This document shows, one piece after another, positions 26,341 to 37,486 of a stretch of DNA of 64,000 nucleotides (position 1 is its first letter; the number at the start of each line of letters is the position of its first letter). The notes below the pieces were generated by a model. It ran no database searches, was not told the origin of the DNA, and worked only from the letters and a program-made list of their open reading frames with translations. Source of the stretch: Actinomycetes bacterium. GTDB taxonomy: Bacteria; Actinomycetota; Acidimicrobiia; Acidimicrobiales; RAAP-2. A program made the position numbers and the translations under genes. The stretch is taken from positions 186,001 through 250,000 of the forward strand of contig JAKAEP010000001.1 in the NCBI GenBank assembly GCA_021818265.1, read 5' to 3'.

Positions 26341-27482
26341 GGGAGGCGGCGCCGGGCGGCCCCCTCGAGGGGCTGCGAGTCCTCGAGCTCGCCGGCATCG
26401 GCCCGGGGCCCTTCGCCGCGATGTGGCTCGCCGACATGGGGGCCGACGTGCTGCGCCTCGAGCGTGGCGACCCCGCCGCGCCCGCGGGGGAGCACTGGGA
26501 CTTCACCGCGCGCTCGCGGCCCTCGGTGGCGCTGGACCTGAAGAGCGCGGCCGGGCGCGACCTCGTCCTCGAGCTGGCCGAGCGCGCCGACGCCCTGATC
26601 GAGGGGTTCCGCCCCGGGGTCGCCGAGCGGCTCGGCGTCGGCCCCGACGAGGTCCGGGCGCGTAACCCGCGCCTCGTCTACGCGCGCATGACCGGCTACG
26701 GCCAGGACGGCCCGTGGGCCCAGCGCGCCGGCCACGACATCAACTACATCGGCCTCTCGGGCGCCCTGTGGCCCCTCGGCCGGGCGGGGGAGCGGCCGGT
26801 GCCCCCGCTCAACCTGGTGGGGGATTTCGGTGGCGGGGCCATGTACCTCGTCGCCGGCCTGCTCGCCGCGGTGCTGCACGCGCGCGCGACCGGCGAGGGC
26901 CAGGTGGTGGACGCCTCGATGGTCGACGGGTCGGCGGCGCTCATGACCTTCACCCACGCGCTGCGCCACGCCGGGGTCTGGCGCGACGAGCGCGGGGTCA
27001 ACATCCTCGACACCGGGGCGCCCTTCTACGAGGTCTACGAGGCGGCCGACGGCGGCCTGGTCGCCGTCGGGGCCATCGAGGCCCCGTTCTACCGTGAGCT
27101 GGTGGTCGGGCTCGGCCTCGACCCCGACGCGCTGCCCGCCCAGATGGACCGGTCGAGCTGGCCGGAGGTCAAGCGCCGCTTCGCCGAGGCCTTCGCGACG
27201 CGCACCCGCGAGGAGTGGGTCGCGCACTTCGCGGACCGCGACGCCTGCGTCTCGCCGGTGCTCTCCCCGGCCGAGGCGGCCGAGCATCCGCACAACGTGG
27301 CGCGCGGCACCTTCGTCGGCCCGCCGCTGCAGCCGGCCCCGGCGCCGCGATTCTCGGCGACCCCGGCGCGGGTGGCCTCGGCGCCCCAGCCCCCGGGGGC
27401 GGGCACGCGCGAGGGGCTCAGCCGCTGGGGCGTCGACGAGGCGCGCCTCGTCGCGCTGGGCGAGGCGGGGGCGTTCGGCTAG
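26331..27482 (+). CDS. Alpha-methylacyl-CoA racemase, CaiB/BaiF family III
   Basis: This 383-residue protein of the family III CoA-transferase fold has the racemase signature rather than the transferase one. It shows AGHDINYIGLSG (His135), LNLVGDFGGGAMYL (Asp165) and VGAIEAPFYREL (Glu250), in the positions of the His-Asp-Glu catalytic set described for the mycobacterial enzyme. It interconverts 2R- and 2S-methylacyl-CoA so that branched chains can enter beta-oxidation. The GTG start at 26331 overlaps the dehydrogenase by 10 bases. The 3' end overlaps the convergent gene by four bases. Confidence 0.88.
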   Translation: MGLGEAAPGGPLEGLRVLELAGIGPGPFAAMWLADMGADVLRLERGDPAAPAGEHWDFTARSRPSVALDLKSAAGRDLVLELAERADALIEGFRPGVAERLGVGPDEVRARNPRLVYARMTGYGQDGPWAQRAGHDINYIGLSGALWPLGRAGERPVPPLNLVGDFGGGAMYLVAGLLAAVLHARATGEGQVVDASMVDGSAALMTFTHALRHAGVWRDERGVNILDTGAPFYEVYEAADGGLVAVGAIEAPFYRELVVGLGLDPDALPAQMDRSSWPEVKRRFAEAFATRTREEWVAHFADRDACVSPVLSPAEAAEHPHNVARGTFVGPPLQPAPAPRFSATPARVASAPQPPGAGTREGLSRWGVDEARLVALGEAGAFG

Positions 27483-27715
27483 ACGTTGACGACCGGGCAG
27501 GTCAGGGTCCGGGTGATCCCCGGGACCTTCTGGATGGCGCCCACGATGAACTTGCCGAGGTCGTCGACGCTCTCGGCCTCGCAGCGCACGATGACGTCGT
27601 AGGGACCGGTGACCTCGAAGGCCTCCAGGACGCCCGGCACCGCGCGCGTGGCCACGACCACGTTCTCGCTCGAGCCGATCTCGGACTGGATCAAGATGTA
27701 CGCCTGGACCGCCAT
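27479..27715 (-). CDS. Stand-alone Lrp/AsnC ligand-binding (RAM) domain protein
   Basis: This 78-residue protein is a complete RAM/SIAM domain with no DNA-binding helix-turn-helix. Typical elements are AYILIQSEIGSSENVV, GVLEAFEVTGPYDVIVRCEA and IQKVPGITRTLTCPVV. Such domains form oligomers that bind amino acids or other small ligands. The single-domain form may sense metabolites or modulate a full-length Lrp partner encoded elsewhere. The ATG is preceded by GAAAGGT. It is convergent with the racemase gene. Confidence 0.85.
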   Translation of the reverse strand: MAVQAYILIQSEIGSSENVVVATRAVPGVLEAFEVTGPYDVIVRCEAESVDDLGKFIVGAIQKVPGITRTLTCPVVNV

Positions 27716-27771
27716 GGGTGACCTTTCCGTTGCGGGGTCCCTCCATACTGCCCGACGGGCCGGGCGCGACG

Positions 27772-28002
27772 CTACCCGTCGCGGAAGCGGCGCCCGATGT
27801 GCCACTGGTGGCAGTACTCGCAGCGGTACGCGTCGAGGTCGACCCGGTCGAAGGTCCACGCCAGCTGGGCCGCGCCCCGGGCCTCGGCCTCGGTGCGGTA
27901 GGCGTTCTTCGGCGTCCCCTCGCGCGTGAAGTGCGAGCCCGTCCAGCCCATCGGGCGGGCCGGTCGGGGCGCGCGGGCGCGGCGGCGAGGGCTCCGGGGC
28001 AC
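27772..28002 (-). CDS. Small CxxC...H protein of unknown function
   Basis: This is a 76-residue basic protein with an Arg/Pro-rich N-terminus and a C-terminal RCEYCHQWHIGRR. The CxxCxxWH arrangement looks like a small zinc-binding knuckle. I do not recognise a named family. The GTG start is supported by a TAGGGT hexamer exactly 6 bases upstream. The promoter region is shared, back to back, with the DUF3039 gene. Confidence 0.6.
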   Translation of the reverse strand: MPRSPRRRARAPRPARPMGWTGSHFTREGTPKNAYRTEAEARGAAQLAWTFDRVDLDAYRCEYCHQWHIGRRFRDG

Positions 28003-28008
28003 CGCACC

Positions 28009-28014
28009 ACCCTA
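28009..28014 (-). promoter_or_regulatory. TAGGGT, leaderless promoter of the CxxC protein gene
   Basis: TAGGGT on the minus strand ends exactly 6 bases before the GTG start at 28002. It is divergent from the TACGAT at 28025-28030, only 10 bases away. Confidence 0.5.
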
Positions 28015-28024
28015 GGGGCGTCAC

Positions 28025-28030
28025 TACGAT
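28025..28030 (+). promoter_or_regulatory. TACGAT, leaderless promoter of the DUF3039 gene
   Basis: TACGAT ends exactly 6 bases before the GTG start at 28037. Confidence 0.5.
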
Positions 28031-28036
28031 GGCTCG

Positions 28037-28327
28037 GTGACCACGGTGCCCCAGGTCCAGGTGGACGAGCGCGTCGAGAGCGTCCCGCGGACCGACGACG
28101 GCGACCACGAGCGCTTCACCCACCTGGTCCTCGAGGGCTACACGCCCAAAGACGGCGAGTTCGTGGCCGTGGGCAACTCCGTCGTCGAGGGGATGGTCAA
28201 TGCCACGCCGGTGCGGGCCCTGTGCGGCAAGGTCTGGGTCCCCGGGCGGGACCCGGCGCGCTACCCGCTGTGCCCGACGTGCAAGGAGATCGCCGAGTCC
28301 CTCGGCTGGTCGGTCCCCGCGCGCTAG
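28037..28327 (+). CDS. DUF3039 protein
   Basis: This 96-residue protein has the actinobacterial DUF3039 core: a His/Phe-rich middle (ERFTHLVLEG), VNATPVRALCGKVWVP, then GRDPARYPLCPTCKEI. Cys in RALCGK and the CPTC pair suggest a small metal-binding fold. The function of the family is unknown. It is followed 4 bases later by an amidotransferase gene and is probably co-transcribed with it. Confidence 0.85.
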   Translation: MTTVPQVQVDERVESVPRTDDGDHERFTHLVLEGYTPKDGEFVAVGNSVVEGMVNATPVRALCGKVWVPGRDPARYPLCPTCKEIAESLGWSVPAR

Positions 28328-28331
28328 AGCG

Positions 28332-29009
28332 GTGGCGCGCGCCCTCGTCCTCCGCCACCACCTCGAGGACTCGCCGGGTCTGATCGGCGAGGCCCTCGTC
28401 GCCCGGGGGTTCGACCTCGACGTGCGCCTGCTCAACGAGGCGACGCCGACCCCGTCGCTCGAGGGCCACGAGCTGCTCGTGATCCTGGGCTCGAAGTGCG
28501 CGGTCTACGACCACGAGGTCGAGGCGGCGTGGTTCGGCCGCGAGCTCGAGCTCATGGCCGCGGCCGACCGTGCGGGGGTGGCGATCCTGGGGATCTGCTT
28601 CGGCGCCCAGGCGCTCTGCCGGCTCTTCGGCGGCGAGGTCTCGCGGGCCCCGGAGGGCGAGGTCGGGTGGTTCGACGTCGAGGTCGCCGAGGGCGTCGCG
28701 CTCTCGCCCGGCCCCTGGTTCGAGTTCCACTTCGACCAGTGCGCCCTGCCCGAGGGCGCGCGGGTGTGGGCGACCTCGTCGCGCGCCGTGCAGGCGTTCG
28801 CCCTCGGGCGCCACGTCGGGGTCCAGTTCCACCCCGAAATCGACGAGACCCAGCTGAAGGGGTGGCTCGACGCCGACCCCGACGACGCCCGCGAGCTCGG
28901 CCTCGACGTCGAGGCCCTCCTCGCCGCGACCGCCCGCGAGACCCCGGCGGCCCGCCGGCGCGCCCAGGGGCTGGTGGACCTCGTCCTCACCCACGCCGGC
29001 CTGGCGTGA
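28332..29009 (+). CDS. Class I glutamine amidotransferase-like protein
   Basis: This 225-residue single-domain class I amidotransferase has nucleophile Cys89 in ILGICFGAQ and the catalytic pair His167 and Glu169 in VQFHPEID. The triad looks complete. Stand-alone members hydrolyse glutamine or gamma-glutamyl compounds, or act on a separate synthetase subunit; none is adjacent. The start is the GTG at 28332, with GAGCG upstream. Its stop overlaps the RNA methyltransferase start by four bases. Confidence 0.85.
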   Translation: MARALVLRHHLEDSPGLIGEALVARGFDLDVRLLNEATPTPSLEGHELLVILGSKCAVYDHEVEAAWFGRELELMAAADRAGVAILGICFGAQALCRLFGGEVSRAPEGEVGWFDVEVAEGVALSPGPWFEFHFDQCALPEGARVWATSSRAVQAFALGRHVGVQFHPEIDETQLKGWLDADPDDARELGLDVEALLAATARETPAARRRAQGLVDLVLTHAGLA

Positions 29010-30241
29010 GCGAGCTCGAACTCGACATCGAGCGGCCGGCGCCGGGCGGCGGCGTGGCGCACGCACCCGACGGACGGGTGGTCTTCGTGCGCCACGCCCT
29101 CGTCGGCGAGCGGGTGCGCGCGCGCGTGCTCGACGAGGCCAGCCGCTTCGTGCGCGCCGAGGCGGTGACGGTGGTGCGCTCGGTCGCCGGCCGGGTGGCG
29201 CCCCCCTGCCCCCACGCGGGCGCGGGGCGCTGCGGGGGCTGCGACCTCCAGCACGCCGACGCGCCGAGCGAGCGGGCGTGGAAGGAGGCCGTCCTCGCCG
29301 AGCAGCTGGCCCGGATTGGGGGGATCGACTGGCGCGGGGCGCTGCGGCCGGCGCCCAGCCCGGCCGAGGGCTCGCGCACGCGCCTGCGCTGCGCGGTCGA
29401 CCCAACGGGGCGCCTCGGGCTGCGCCGCAGCCGCTCCCACGAGGTCGAGGTGCTCGACCGGTGCTGGCTGGCCGACCCCCGGCTGGCGCCGGCGTTCGCC
29501 CACCGGTGGCCGGGCGCCCGGGAGGTGGAGCTGCGCGCACTCGGTGAGGGCGAGCCCGTCGCCGTGGTGGACGCGGGCGACGGGGTGGTGCGACCGGTCG
29601 GACTCGACGGGCGCTCGCCGTGCGACGGCGTCGCGTACGTCCGGGTCGCGGGCTACGACTACCGCGTCTCGCCGGGGTCGTTCTGGCAGTCCCACCGCGA
29701 CGCCCCCTCGATGCTCGTCGCGGCCGTCGAGGCGGCGGCCGGGGTGGCGACGGGCGAGCGCGTGGTCGACCTGTACGCCGGGGTCGGGCTCTTCAGCCGG
29801 CCCCTGGCCGACGCCGTCGGTGCCGGGGGGCGCGTCGACGCGCTCGAGGCGTCGCCGTCGGCGGTCGCCGACGCCCGCGAGAACGTCGCCGGGGTGCCGT
29901 GGGTCGAGGTCCACGAGGCCCGGGTCGACCCGGCGGGCGTGGCCCGGGTGGTCGGGGCCGGCTCGGTCGTCGTCTGCGACCCGCCGCGCACCGGGCTCGG
30001 GCGCGGGGTCGCCGACGCCCTCGCGCGGGCGCGCCCGCGCCGGGTGGTCTACGTGTCCTGCGACGCGGCGACGCTCGCGCGCGACCTTAGAAAACTCTTA
30101 GACCAGGGCTTCGCCCTGGTGAGCCTGGACGCCTTCGACCTGTTCCCCAAGACCGAGCACGTGGAACTCGTCGCGAGCCTTGACGCCGTGGCGACGAGGG
30201 TGGATAGTGCAAGTGAGGCCCGAAGGTCTCGGACCTCGTGA
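29006..30241 (+). CDS. TrmA/RlmD-type class I SAM-dependent RNA methyltransferase
   Basis: This 411-residue protein has an N-terminal TRAM-like domain. Four iron-sulfur-type cysteines follow (PPCPHAGAGRCGGCDLQH, then DRCW). The C-terminal Rossmann domain holds VVDLYAGVGLFSRPLAD (SAM site), CDPPRTGLGRG, the nucleophile block VSCDAATLARDL and FPKTEHVELVA. This is the 5-methyluridine methyltransferase architecture, acting on tRNA U54 or 23S rRNA uridines. Which position is modified cannot be told. The GTG start overlaps the upstream stop. Confidence 0.92.
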   Translation: MSELELDIERPAPGGGVAHAPDGRVVFVRHALVGERVRARVLDEASRFVRAEAVTVVRSVAGRVAPPCPHAGAGRCGGCDLQHADAPSERAWKEAVLAEQLARIGGIDWRGALRPAPSPAEGSRTRLRCAVDPTGRLGLRRSRSHEVEVLDRCWLADPRLAPAFAHRWPGAREVELRALGEGEPVAVVDAGDGVVRPVGLDGRSPCDGVAYVRVAGYDYRVSPGSFWQSHRDAPSMLVAAVEAAAGVATGERVVDLYAGVGLFSRPLADAVGAGGRVDALEASPSAVADARENVAGVPWVEVHEARVDPAGVARVVGAGSVVVCDPPRTGLGRGVADALARARPRRVVYVSCDAATLARDLRKLLDQGFALVSLDAFDLFPKTEHVELVASLDAVATRVDSASEARRSRTS

Positions 30242-30252
30242 GGGGGTAGCCG

Positions 30253-30528
30253 ATGACGTTCAAGCTGGACCATCACCACAAGATCACCGTCCAGAAGATC
30301 TTCAGTCATCCGCTCAACCACAACATCCACTGGCAGGACGTCAGTTGCCTGCTCGGTCGCTTCGGCGAGGTCCACCAGACCCACCGCGGCAACTGGGCGC
30401 TCACCGTCGAGGGCGAGACGTACTCCTTCGGGTCCATCCGCACGCGCGACCTCACCGAGGACCAGGTCGTCAAGGTCCGGGCCTTCCTCAAGTCCGTCGG
30501 GGTCGACGCCCAGGCCGTCGCGGCCTAG
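30253..30528 (+). CDS. Conserved actinobacterial protein, HicA-like double-stranded RNA-binding fold (tentative)
   Basis: This 91-residue protein begins with a His-rich segment (LDHHHKITVQKIFSHPLNHN) and continues with IHWQDVSCLLGRFGEV and a beta-rich GNWALTVEGETYSF. The pattern of a helix, then beta strands around a conserved small-residue turn, resembles HicA-like mRNA-binding proteins. There is no HicB antitoxin gene beside it, so a toxin role is not supported. The ATG has GAGGGGG upstream. Confidence 0.6.
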   Translation: MTFKLDHHHKITVQKIFSHPLNHNIHWQDVSCLLGRFGEVHQTHRGNWALTVEGETYSFGSIRTRDLTEDQVVKVRAFLKSVGVDAQAVAA

Positions 30529-30764
30529 CGTCGGGCGCCGGCGGCGAGGGAGGCGACGGGCCCCGTCGCGGTGACCCGCGCCCGGACGCTCGCCCAGCGC
30601 GCCGCCGGCACGAGCCCGTGGACGGCTCCGGGGTGGCCGCTCGCGATCGTCACGACGCGGTCCGCCGGGCCCGGACCGTGGCCTCGCACCCGGGCACGAC
30701 GTCGGCGCGACGCAACCGTCTCCGGTTCCTCCGCGCGGGCGGCGGGCCGCGCCGGGGACGACCG
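30529..30764. other. Intergenic stretch without a supported gene
   Basis: Short frames run through this 236-base GC-rich stretch but none has a recognisable domain or a ribosome-binding site. I see no convincing hairpin with a T-tract between the convergent small gene and katG. Confidence 0.4.
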
Positions 30765-33408
<2,644 letters not shown>

Positions 33409-33513
33409 CCGCGCCCGCGGCGCAAAGGGGACCTTCGCCACGGGGTCGGTGACCGGACGCACGTTACGGTCCGCGATGGGCCCCTCCGGCCCTATCGAGG
33501 ATGGGAGGAATGG

Positions 33514-35073
33514 ATGACCATCGCCCCAGAGAAGAGCACGACCACGTCGACGGTGTACCCGGCGCCCGGCGAGCCCGGCAGCCCCGTCACGCTCAAGCCC
33601 CGCTACGACAACTACATCGGCGGCCACTGGGTGCCCCCGGTGCGCGGGCAGTACATGAAGGACGTCTCGCCCACGACGGCGTTGCCGTTCACCGAGGTCG
33701 CGCGCTCGACGCCCGAGGACGTGGAGCTCGCCCTCGACGCCGCCCACGCCGCCAAGGACGAGTGGGGCGCCACGTCGCTCGCCGAGCGGGCCCGGGTCCT
33801 CAACCGGATCGCCGACGCCATCGAGGCGAACCTCGAGATGCTGGCCGTCGCCGAGACCTGGGACAACGGCAAGCCGGTGCGCGAGACCCTGGCGGCGGAC
33901 ATCCCGCTGTCGGCCGACCACTTCCGGTACTTCGCGGCCCAGACCCGCGCCCTCGAGGGCTCGAGCACCGAGATCGACAAGGACACCGTCGCCTACCACT
34001 TCCACGAGCCCCTCGGGGTCGTGGGCCAGATCATCCCCTTCAACTTCCCGTTGCTCATGGCGGCCTGGAAGATCGCCCCGGCCCTGGCCGGCGGGAACTG
34101 CACCGTGGTGAAGCCCGCCTCGTCGACCCCGTGGTCGATCCTGAAGCTGATGGAGGTCATCGGCGACCTGATCCCGCCGGGGGTCGTCAACGTCGTCACC
34201 GGCCCCGGGGCCGAGATCGGCAAGGCGCTCGCCTCGAACAGGCGGATCAACAAGGTCGCCTTCACCGGTGAGACGGTGACCGGGCGGCTGATCATGCAGT
34301 ACGCCGCGGAGAACATCATCCCCTCCACGACCGAGCTCGGGGGCAAGTCGCCCAACATCTTCTTCGCCGACGTGATGGCCGAGGACGACGAGTTCCTCGA
34401 CAAGGCCGTCGAGGGCCTGGTGCTCTACGCCTTCAACAAGGGCGAGGTCTGCACCTGCCCGTCGCGGGCGCTGGTCCAAGAGTCCATCTACGACCGCTTC
34501 ATGGAGCGCGCCCTCGCCCGGATCGCCCAGATCAGGCAGGGCAACCCGCTCGACGTCGCGACCCAGATGGGCCCGCAGAACTCCCAGTCCCAGCTCGACA
34601 AGATCACCAACTACATCCAGATCGGCAAGGACGAGGGCGCCGAGTGCCTCATCGGCGGGCGGCGCCCGGCCATGGGGGGCGAGCTGGCCAACGGCTACTT
34701 CGTCGAGCCGACGGTCCTGAAGGGCCACAACAAGATGCGGGTCTTCCAAGAGGAGATCTTCGGGCCGGTCCTCGCCGTGACGACCTTCACCGACGAGGCC
34801 GAGGCCATCGCGATCGCCAACGACACCCTCTACGGGCTGGGCGCGGGCGTGTGGACCCGCGACGGCAGCCGGGCCCACCGGATGGCCCGGGCCATCGAGG
34901 CCGGTCGGGTCTGGGTCAACTGCTACCACCAGTACCCGGCGGGGGTGGCCTTCGGCGGCTACAAGGTCTCGGGCGTGGGCCGGGAGCTGTACCGCTCGAC
35001 GCTGACCGAGCACTACACCCAGACCAAGAGCGTGCTGGTGAGCTACTCCGAGAAGCCGATGGGCCTCTTCTAG
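33514..35073 (+). CDS. NAD(P)-dependent aldehyde dehydrogenase, AldB/ExaC-like
   Basis: This 519-residue aldehyde dehydrogenase has the cofactor-binding block [20 protein letters not shown], catalytic-base Glu in [13 protein letters not shown], nucleophile Cys in [14 protein letters not shown] and [13 protein letters not shown]. Two adjacent cysteines occur in CTC. Length and sequence resemble AldB/ExaC enzymes that oxidise acetaldehyde and longer aliphatic aldehydes. The ATG has GGGAGGA upstream. DUF779 and alcohol dehydrogenase genes follow with 1- and 4-base overlaps, so it leads an alcohol/aldehyde oxidation operon. Confidence 0.95.
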   Translation: MTIAPEKSTTTSTVYPAPGEPGSPVTLKPRYDNYIGGHWVPPVRGQYMKDVSPTTALPFTEVARSTPEDVELALDAAHAAKDEWGATSLAERARVLNRIADAIEANLEMLAVAETWDNGKPVRETLAADIPLSADHFRYFAAQTRALEGSSTEIDKDTVAYHFHEPLGVVGQIIPFNFPLLMAAWKIAPALAGGNCTVVKPASSTPWSILKLMEVIGDLIPPGVVNVVTGPGAEIGKALASNRRINKVAFTGETVTGRLIMQYAAENIIPSTTELGGKSPNIFFADVMAEDDEFLDKAVEGLVLYAFNKGEVCTCPSRALVQESIYDRFMERALARIAQIRQGNPLDVATQMGPQNSQSQLDKITNYIQIGKDEGAECLIGGRRPAMGGELANGYFVEPTVLKGHNKMRVFQEEIFGPVLAVTTFTDEAEAIAIANDTLYGLGAGVWTRDGSRAHRMARAIEAGRVWVNCYHQYPAGVAFGGYKVSGVGRELYRSTLTEHYTQTKSVLVSYSEKPMGLF

Positions 35074-35471
35074 TGGCCGCCGTGGTGCCGAGCACCGCGG
35101 CGGGCGTCGACCGCGTGACGGCGACCCCGTCCGCGGTCGACGCCATCGCGCGCCTGCGCGAGCGGCGCGGGCCCCTCGTCTTCTACCAGTCCGGTGGATG
35201 CTGCGGGGGGAGCGAGCCGATGTGCTTCGACGAGGGCGACTTCACGATCGGCGACAACGACCTCCTGCTCGGCTACGTGGGCGGGTGCCCCTTCTACATG
35301 GACCCCCGCCAGTACGAGACGTGGCGCCACACCCAGCTGATCGTCGACGTCGGCGAGGGCGACCCCGAGGGCTTCTCGCTCCAGCCCGAGGAGGGCCGTC
35401 ACTTCGTCACCCGGTCCCGCCTCTTCACGGCCGAGGAGCTCGTTACACTCGCCCGTGAAGGGGCACGGTGA
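35073..35471 (+). CDS. DUF779 protein, aldehyde dehydrogenase partner
   Basis: This 132-residue protein has the conserved DUF779 cysteines: SGGCCGGSEPMCF and VGGCPFYM. The family is often found beside aldehyde dehydrogenase genes, as here, but its reaction is not known. The clustered cysteines suggest metal or thiol chemistry linked to the neighbouring enzymes. The GTG start shares one base with the preceding stop, and its own stop overlaps the alcohol dehydrogenase start by four bases. Confidence 0.9.
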   Translation: MAAVVPSTAAGVDRVTATPSAVDAIARLRERRGPLVFYQSGGCCGGSEPMCFDEGDFTIGDNDLLLGYVGGCPFYMDPRQYETWRHTQLIVDVGEGDPEGFSLQPEEGRHFVTRSRLFTAEELVTLAREGAR

Positions 35472-36508
35472 GTGGGGTCGTCGCAGCCAAATCGGGGATG
35501 ATGCGCGCGTGGTCGTTCGCGCGCGTGGGTCCGGTGGACGACGGCGGGCTTCGTCTCGTCGAACGGCCGATCCCCGAGCCCGGCCCCGGCCAGGTCCGGA
35601 TCCGGGTCAGCGTGTGCGGGGTCTGTCGGACCGACCTGCACCTCGTCGAGGGGGACCTGGCCCCGCACGTCGCGGGCACGGTGCCGGGCCACGAGGTCGT
35701 CGGCTACGTCGACCGGCTCGGCCCGGGGTGCGAGCGGGTGGAGCGGGGCGACCGCGTGGGGGCGGCGTGGCTCGCCCGGTCGTGCGGGCGGTGCCGGTTC
35801 TGTGCGAGCGGGCGGGAGAACCTCTGCCTCGAGCCCCTTTTCACGGGGTGGGACGTCGACGGCGGCTTCGCCGAGTTCATGGTGGCCGACGAGCGCTTCG
35901 TCTACCACCTCCCCGAGGCCTTCGACGACGAGTCCGTGGCTCCCCTCCTGTGCGCCGGGATCATCGGCTACCGCGCGTTGCGCCGCGCCGCGGTGCCCGA
36001 GGGCGGGCGGCTCGGCCTCTACGGGTTCGGGGCCTCGGCCCACCTCGTGGCCCAGCTCGCGCTCTCCGAGGGGGCGCGCGTCCACGTCGTCACCCGCTCG
36101 TCCGACGACCAGCGCTTCGCCCTCGAGCTCGGGGCGGCGTCGGCCTGCGGCAACGACGAGGCGCCCCCGGAGCCCCTCGACGCGGCCATCCTCTTCGCGC
36201 CGGCCGGCGAGCTCGTGCCCGACGCCCTGGCCGCGCTCGACCGAGGCGGGACCCTCGCCATCGCCGGCATCCACGTCAGCGAGATCCCCCCGCTCGACTA
36301 CGACCGGCTCTTGTTCAACGAGCGCGACCTGCGCAGCGTCACGGCCAACACGCGCGCCGACGGCCGGGCCCTCCTGGCCGCGGCCGCCCGCGCGGGACTG
36401 CGCGTCGCCACCACCCCCTACCGCTTCGACGAGGTGGACCGGGCGTTGAGCGATCTCGCCCACGGCCGCTTCCGGGGCGCCGCGGTCGTGCGCGTGTCCT
36501 CGGACTAG
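35468..36508 (+). CDS. Zinc-dependent alcohol dehydrogenase
   Basis: This 346-residue medium-chain dehydrogenase has catalytic zinc ligands in VCGVCRTDLH and GHEVVGYV, the structural zinc cysteines CGRCRFCASGRENLC, and a Rossmann block LGLYGFGASAHLVAQLA. It belongs to the AdhA-like group that oxidises alcohols to aldehydes with NAD(P). The product would be the substrate of the co-encoded aldehyde dehydrogenase. The first 10-11 residues before MMRAW may not be translated; the GTG start is kept because of the four-base overlap. Confidence 0.93.
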   Translation: MSGVVAAKSGMMRAWSFARVGPVDDGGLRLVERPIPEPGPGQVRIRVSVCGVCRTDLHLVEGDLAPHVAGTVPGHEVVGYVDRLGPGCERVERGDRVGAAWLARSCGRCRFCASGRENLCLEPLFTGWDVDGGFAEFMVADERFVYHLPEAFDDESVAPLLCAGIIGYRALRRAAVPEGGRLGLYGFGASAHLVAQLALSEGARVHVVTRSSDDQRFALELGAASACGNDEAPPEPLDAAILFAPAGELVPDALAALDRGGTLAIAGIHVSEIPPLDYDRLLFNERDLRSVTANTRADGRALLAAAARAGLRVATTPYRFDEVDRALSDLAHGRFRGAAVVRVSSD

Positions 36509-36622
36509 GCGCTCCCGCGGGCCGGGCTCGCTGCAATCGATCCGGACACGACGGTCGCGCGCTCGACGCCGTGGTCCGACGGGAGGAGGGTTCCGCCCCC
36601 TCGGCGGCGACCGGGGTGCCCG

Positions 36623-36628
36623 TAGGGT
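36623..36628 (+). promoter_or_regulatory. TAGGGT, leaderless promoter of the phosphotransferase gene
   Basis: TAGGGT ends exactly 6 bases before the GTG start at 36635. The 126 bases between this gene and the alcohol dehydrogenase hold no other feature I can name. Confidence 0.55.
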
Positions 36629-36634
36629 GGGGCA

Positions 36635-37345
36635 GTGCGCCCGGACCTCGAGGTGATCGCGCGGGGCCGCGACGCCGACATCTACCGCGTCGACCGTCAC
36701 AGGGTGCTGCGTCGCTCACGCGAAGGGCGCCGCCTCGACGAAGAGGCCGCCGTGATGGTTCACGCCCGGGCGGCCGGCTTCCCCGTGCCGAGGGTCGACG
36801 ACGTGAGCGCCGATGGCACCGAGGTGCTCATGGAGTTCGTTCCCGGCCCCACGATGGCCGACGCCATGGCCGCGGACCCGGGCTCGGTCGTCGCTCGCAG
36901 CGAGAGACTGGCCGAGCTCTCGGCCGACCTCCACACGATCGCGGCGCCGGCGTGGCTCGGTCCGGGGCCGGTGGAACCCGGTCCGTGCCTGGTCCACCTC
37001 GACCTGCACCCCCTGAACGTGATCGAGTCGCCCGAGGGACCCGTGGTCATCGACTGGGCCAACGCCGCGAGGGGCAGCGCCCGGGTGGACGCGGCCGTGA
37101 GCTGGCTCCTGCTCGCCACCGGTGGTGACGGGGGCCGGGGACTGGGCGTCATCGTCGACGACGACGTGCGCGACGCGGCGGTGGACCGCTTCGCCCACGT
37201 GATGGGCGAGCGGGACGTGCGCCACGTCCTCGCGGCGGTCGTGGCGTGGCGGGTCCTCGATCGCAACGTCCGGTCCGAGGAGTCCGCCGCGGCCCGCCGC
37301 TTCAGCGAGGAGCGCCTCGGAGCGGGAGGCGGCGAGGGCGCCTGA
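36635..37345 (+). CDS. Phosphotransferase of the APH/choline kinase-like family
   Basis: This 236-residue protein has a kinase-like fold: YRVDRHRVLRRSREGRRLDEEAAVM at the nucleotide site, an EVLMEFVPGPTM hinge, the catalytic HLDLHPLNVI (Brenner-type HxDxxxxN) and the metal-binding VVIDWANAARG. It probably phosphorylates a small molecule. Aminoglycoside resistance is not implied by these motifs alone. It is a single gene with a leaderless-type GTG start. Nothing nearby indicates the substrate. Confidence 0.82.
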   Translation: MRPDLEVIARGRDADIYRVDRHRVLRRSREGRRLDEEAAVMVHARAAGFPVPRVDDVSADGTEVLMEFVPGPTMADAMAADPGSVVARSERLAELSADLHTIAAPAWLGPGPVEPGPCLVHLDLHPLNVIESPEGPVVIDWANAARGSARVDAAVSWLLLATGGDGGRGLGVIVDDDVRDAAVDRFAHVMGERDVRHVLAAVVAWRVLDRNVRSEESAAARRFSEERLGAGGGEGA

Positions 37346-37462
37346 GCGCCCGGCGATGAGTGGAGCGGGCTCGGCTCTGGAGCCGGACGCGGATGCACAA
37401 CCACCGCGGTGGTTCGCCTCGAGCACCAGGGACGACCAGCAGAGAGTCACGCACCAGGCGTC

Positions 37463-37476
37463 CGGCTTTAGAGCCG
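37463..37476 (-). terminator. Hairpin downstream of ssrA
   Basis: CGGCT and AGCCG form a short stem around TTAG (CTAA on the RNA) 11 bases past the tmRNA 3' end. There is no T-tract. A similar hairpin lies at 37372-37385 and a perfect 16-base palindrome at 37399-37414. Confidence 0.35.
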
Positions 37477-37486
37477 AACCCCTGAG

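Noticed and set aside
30253-30528. HicAB toxin-antitoxin system
   Set aside because: No HicB-like gene lies on either side, so only a tentative fold similarity is reported.
37372-37414. Two hairpins between the phosphotransferase gene and ssrA as a regulatory RNA or attachment site
   Set aside because: They are short palindromes with no conserved structure, no integrase gene is nearby and the tmRNA 3' end is not duplicated.
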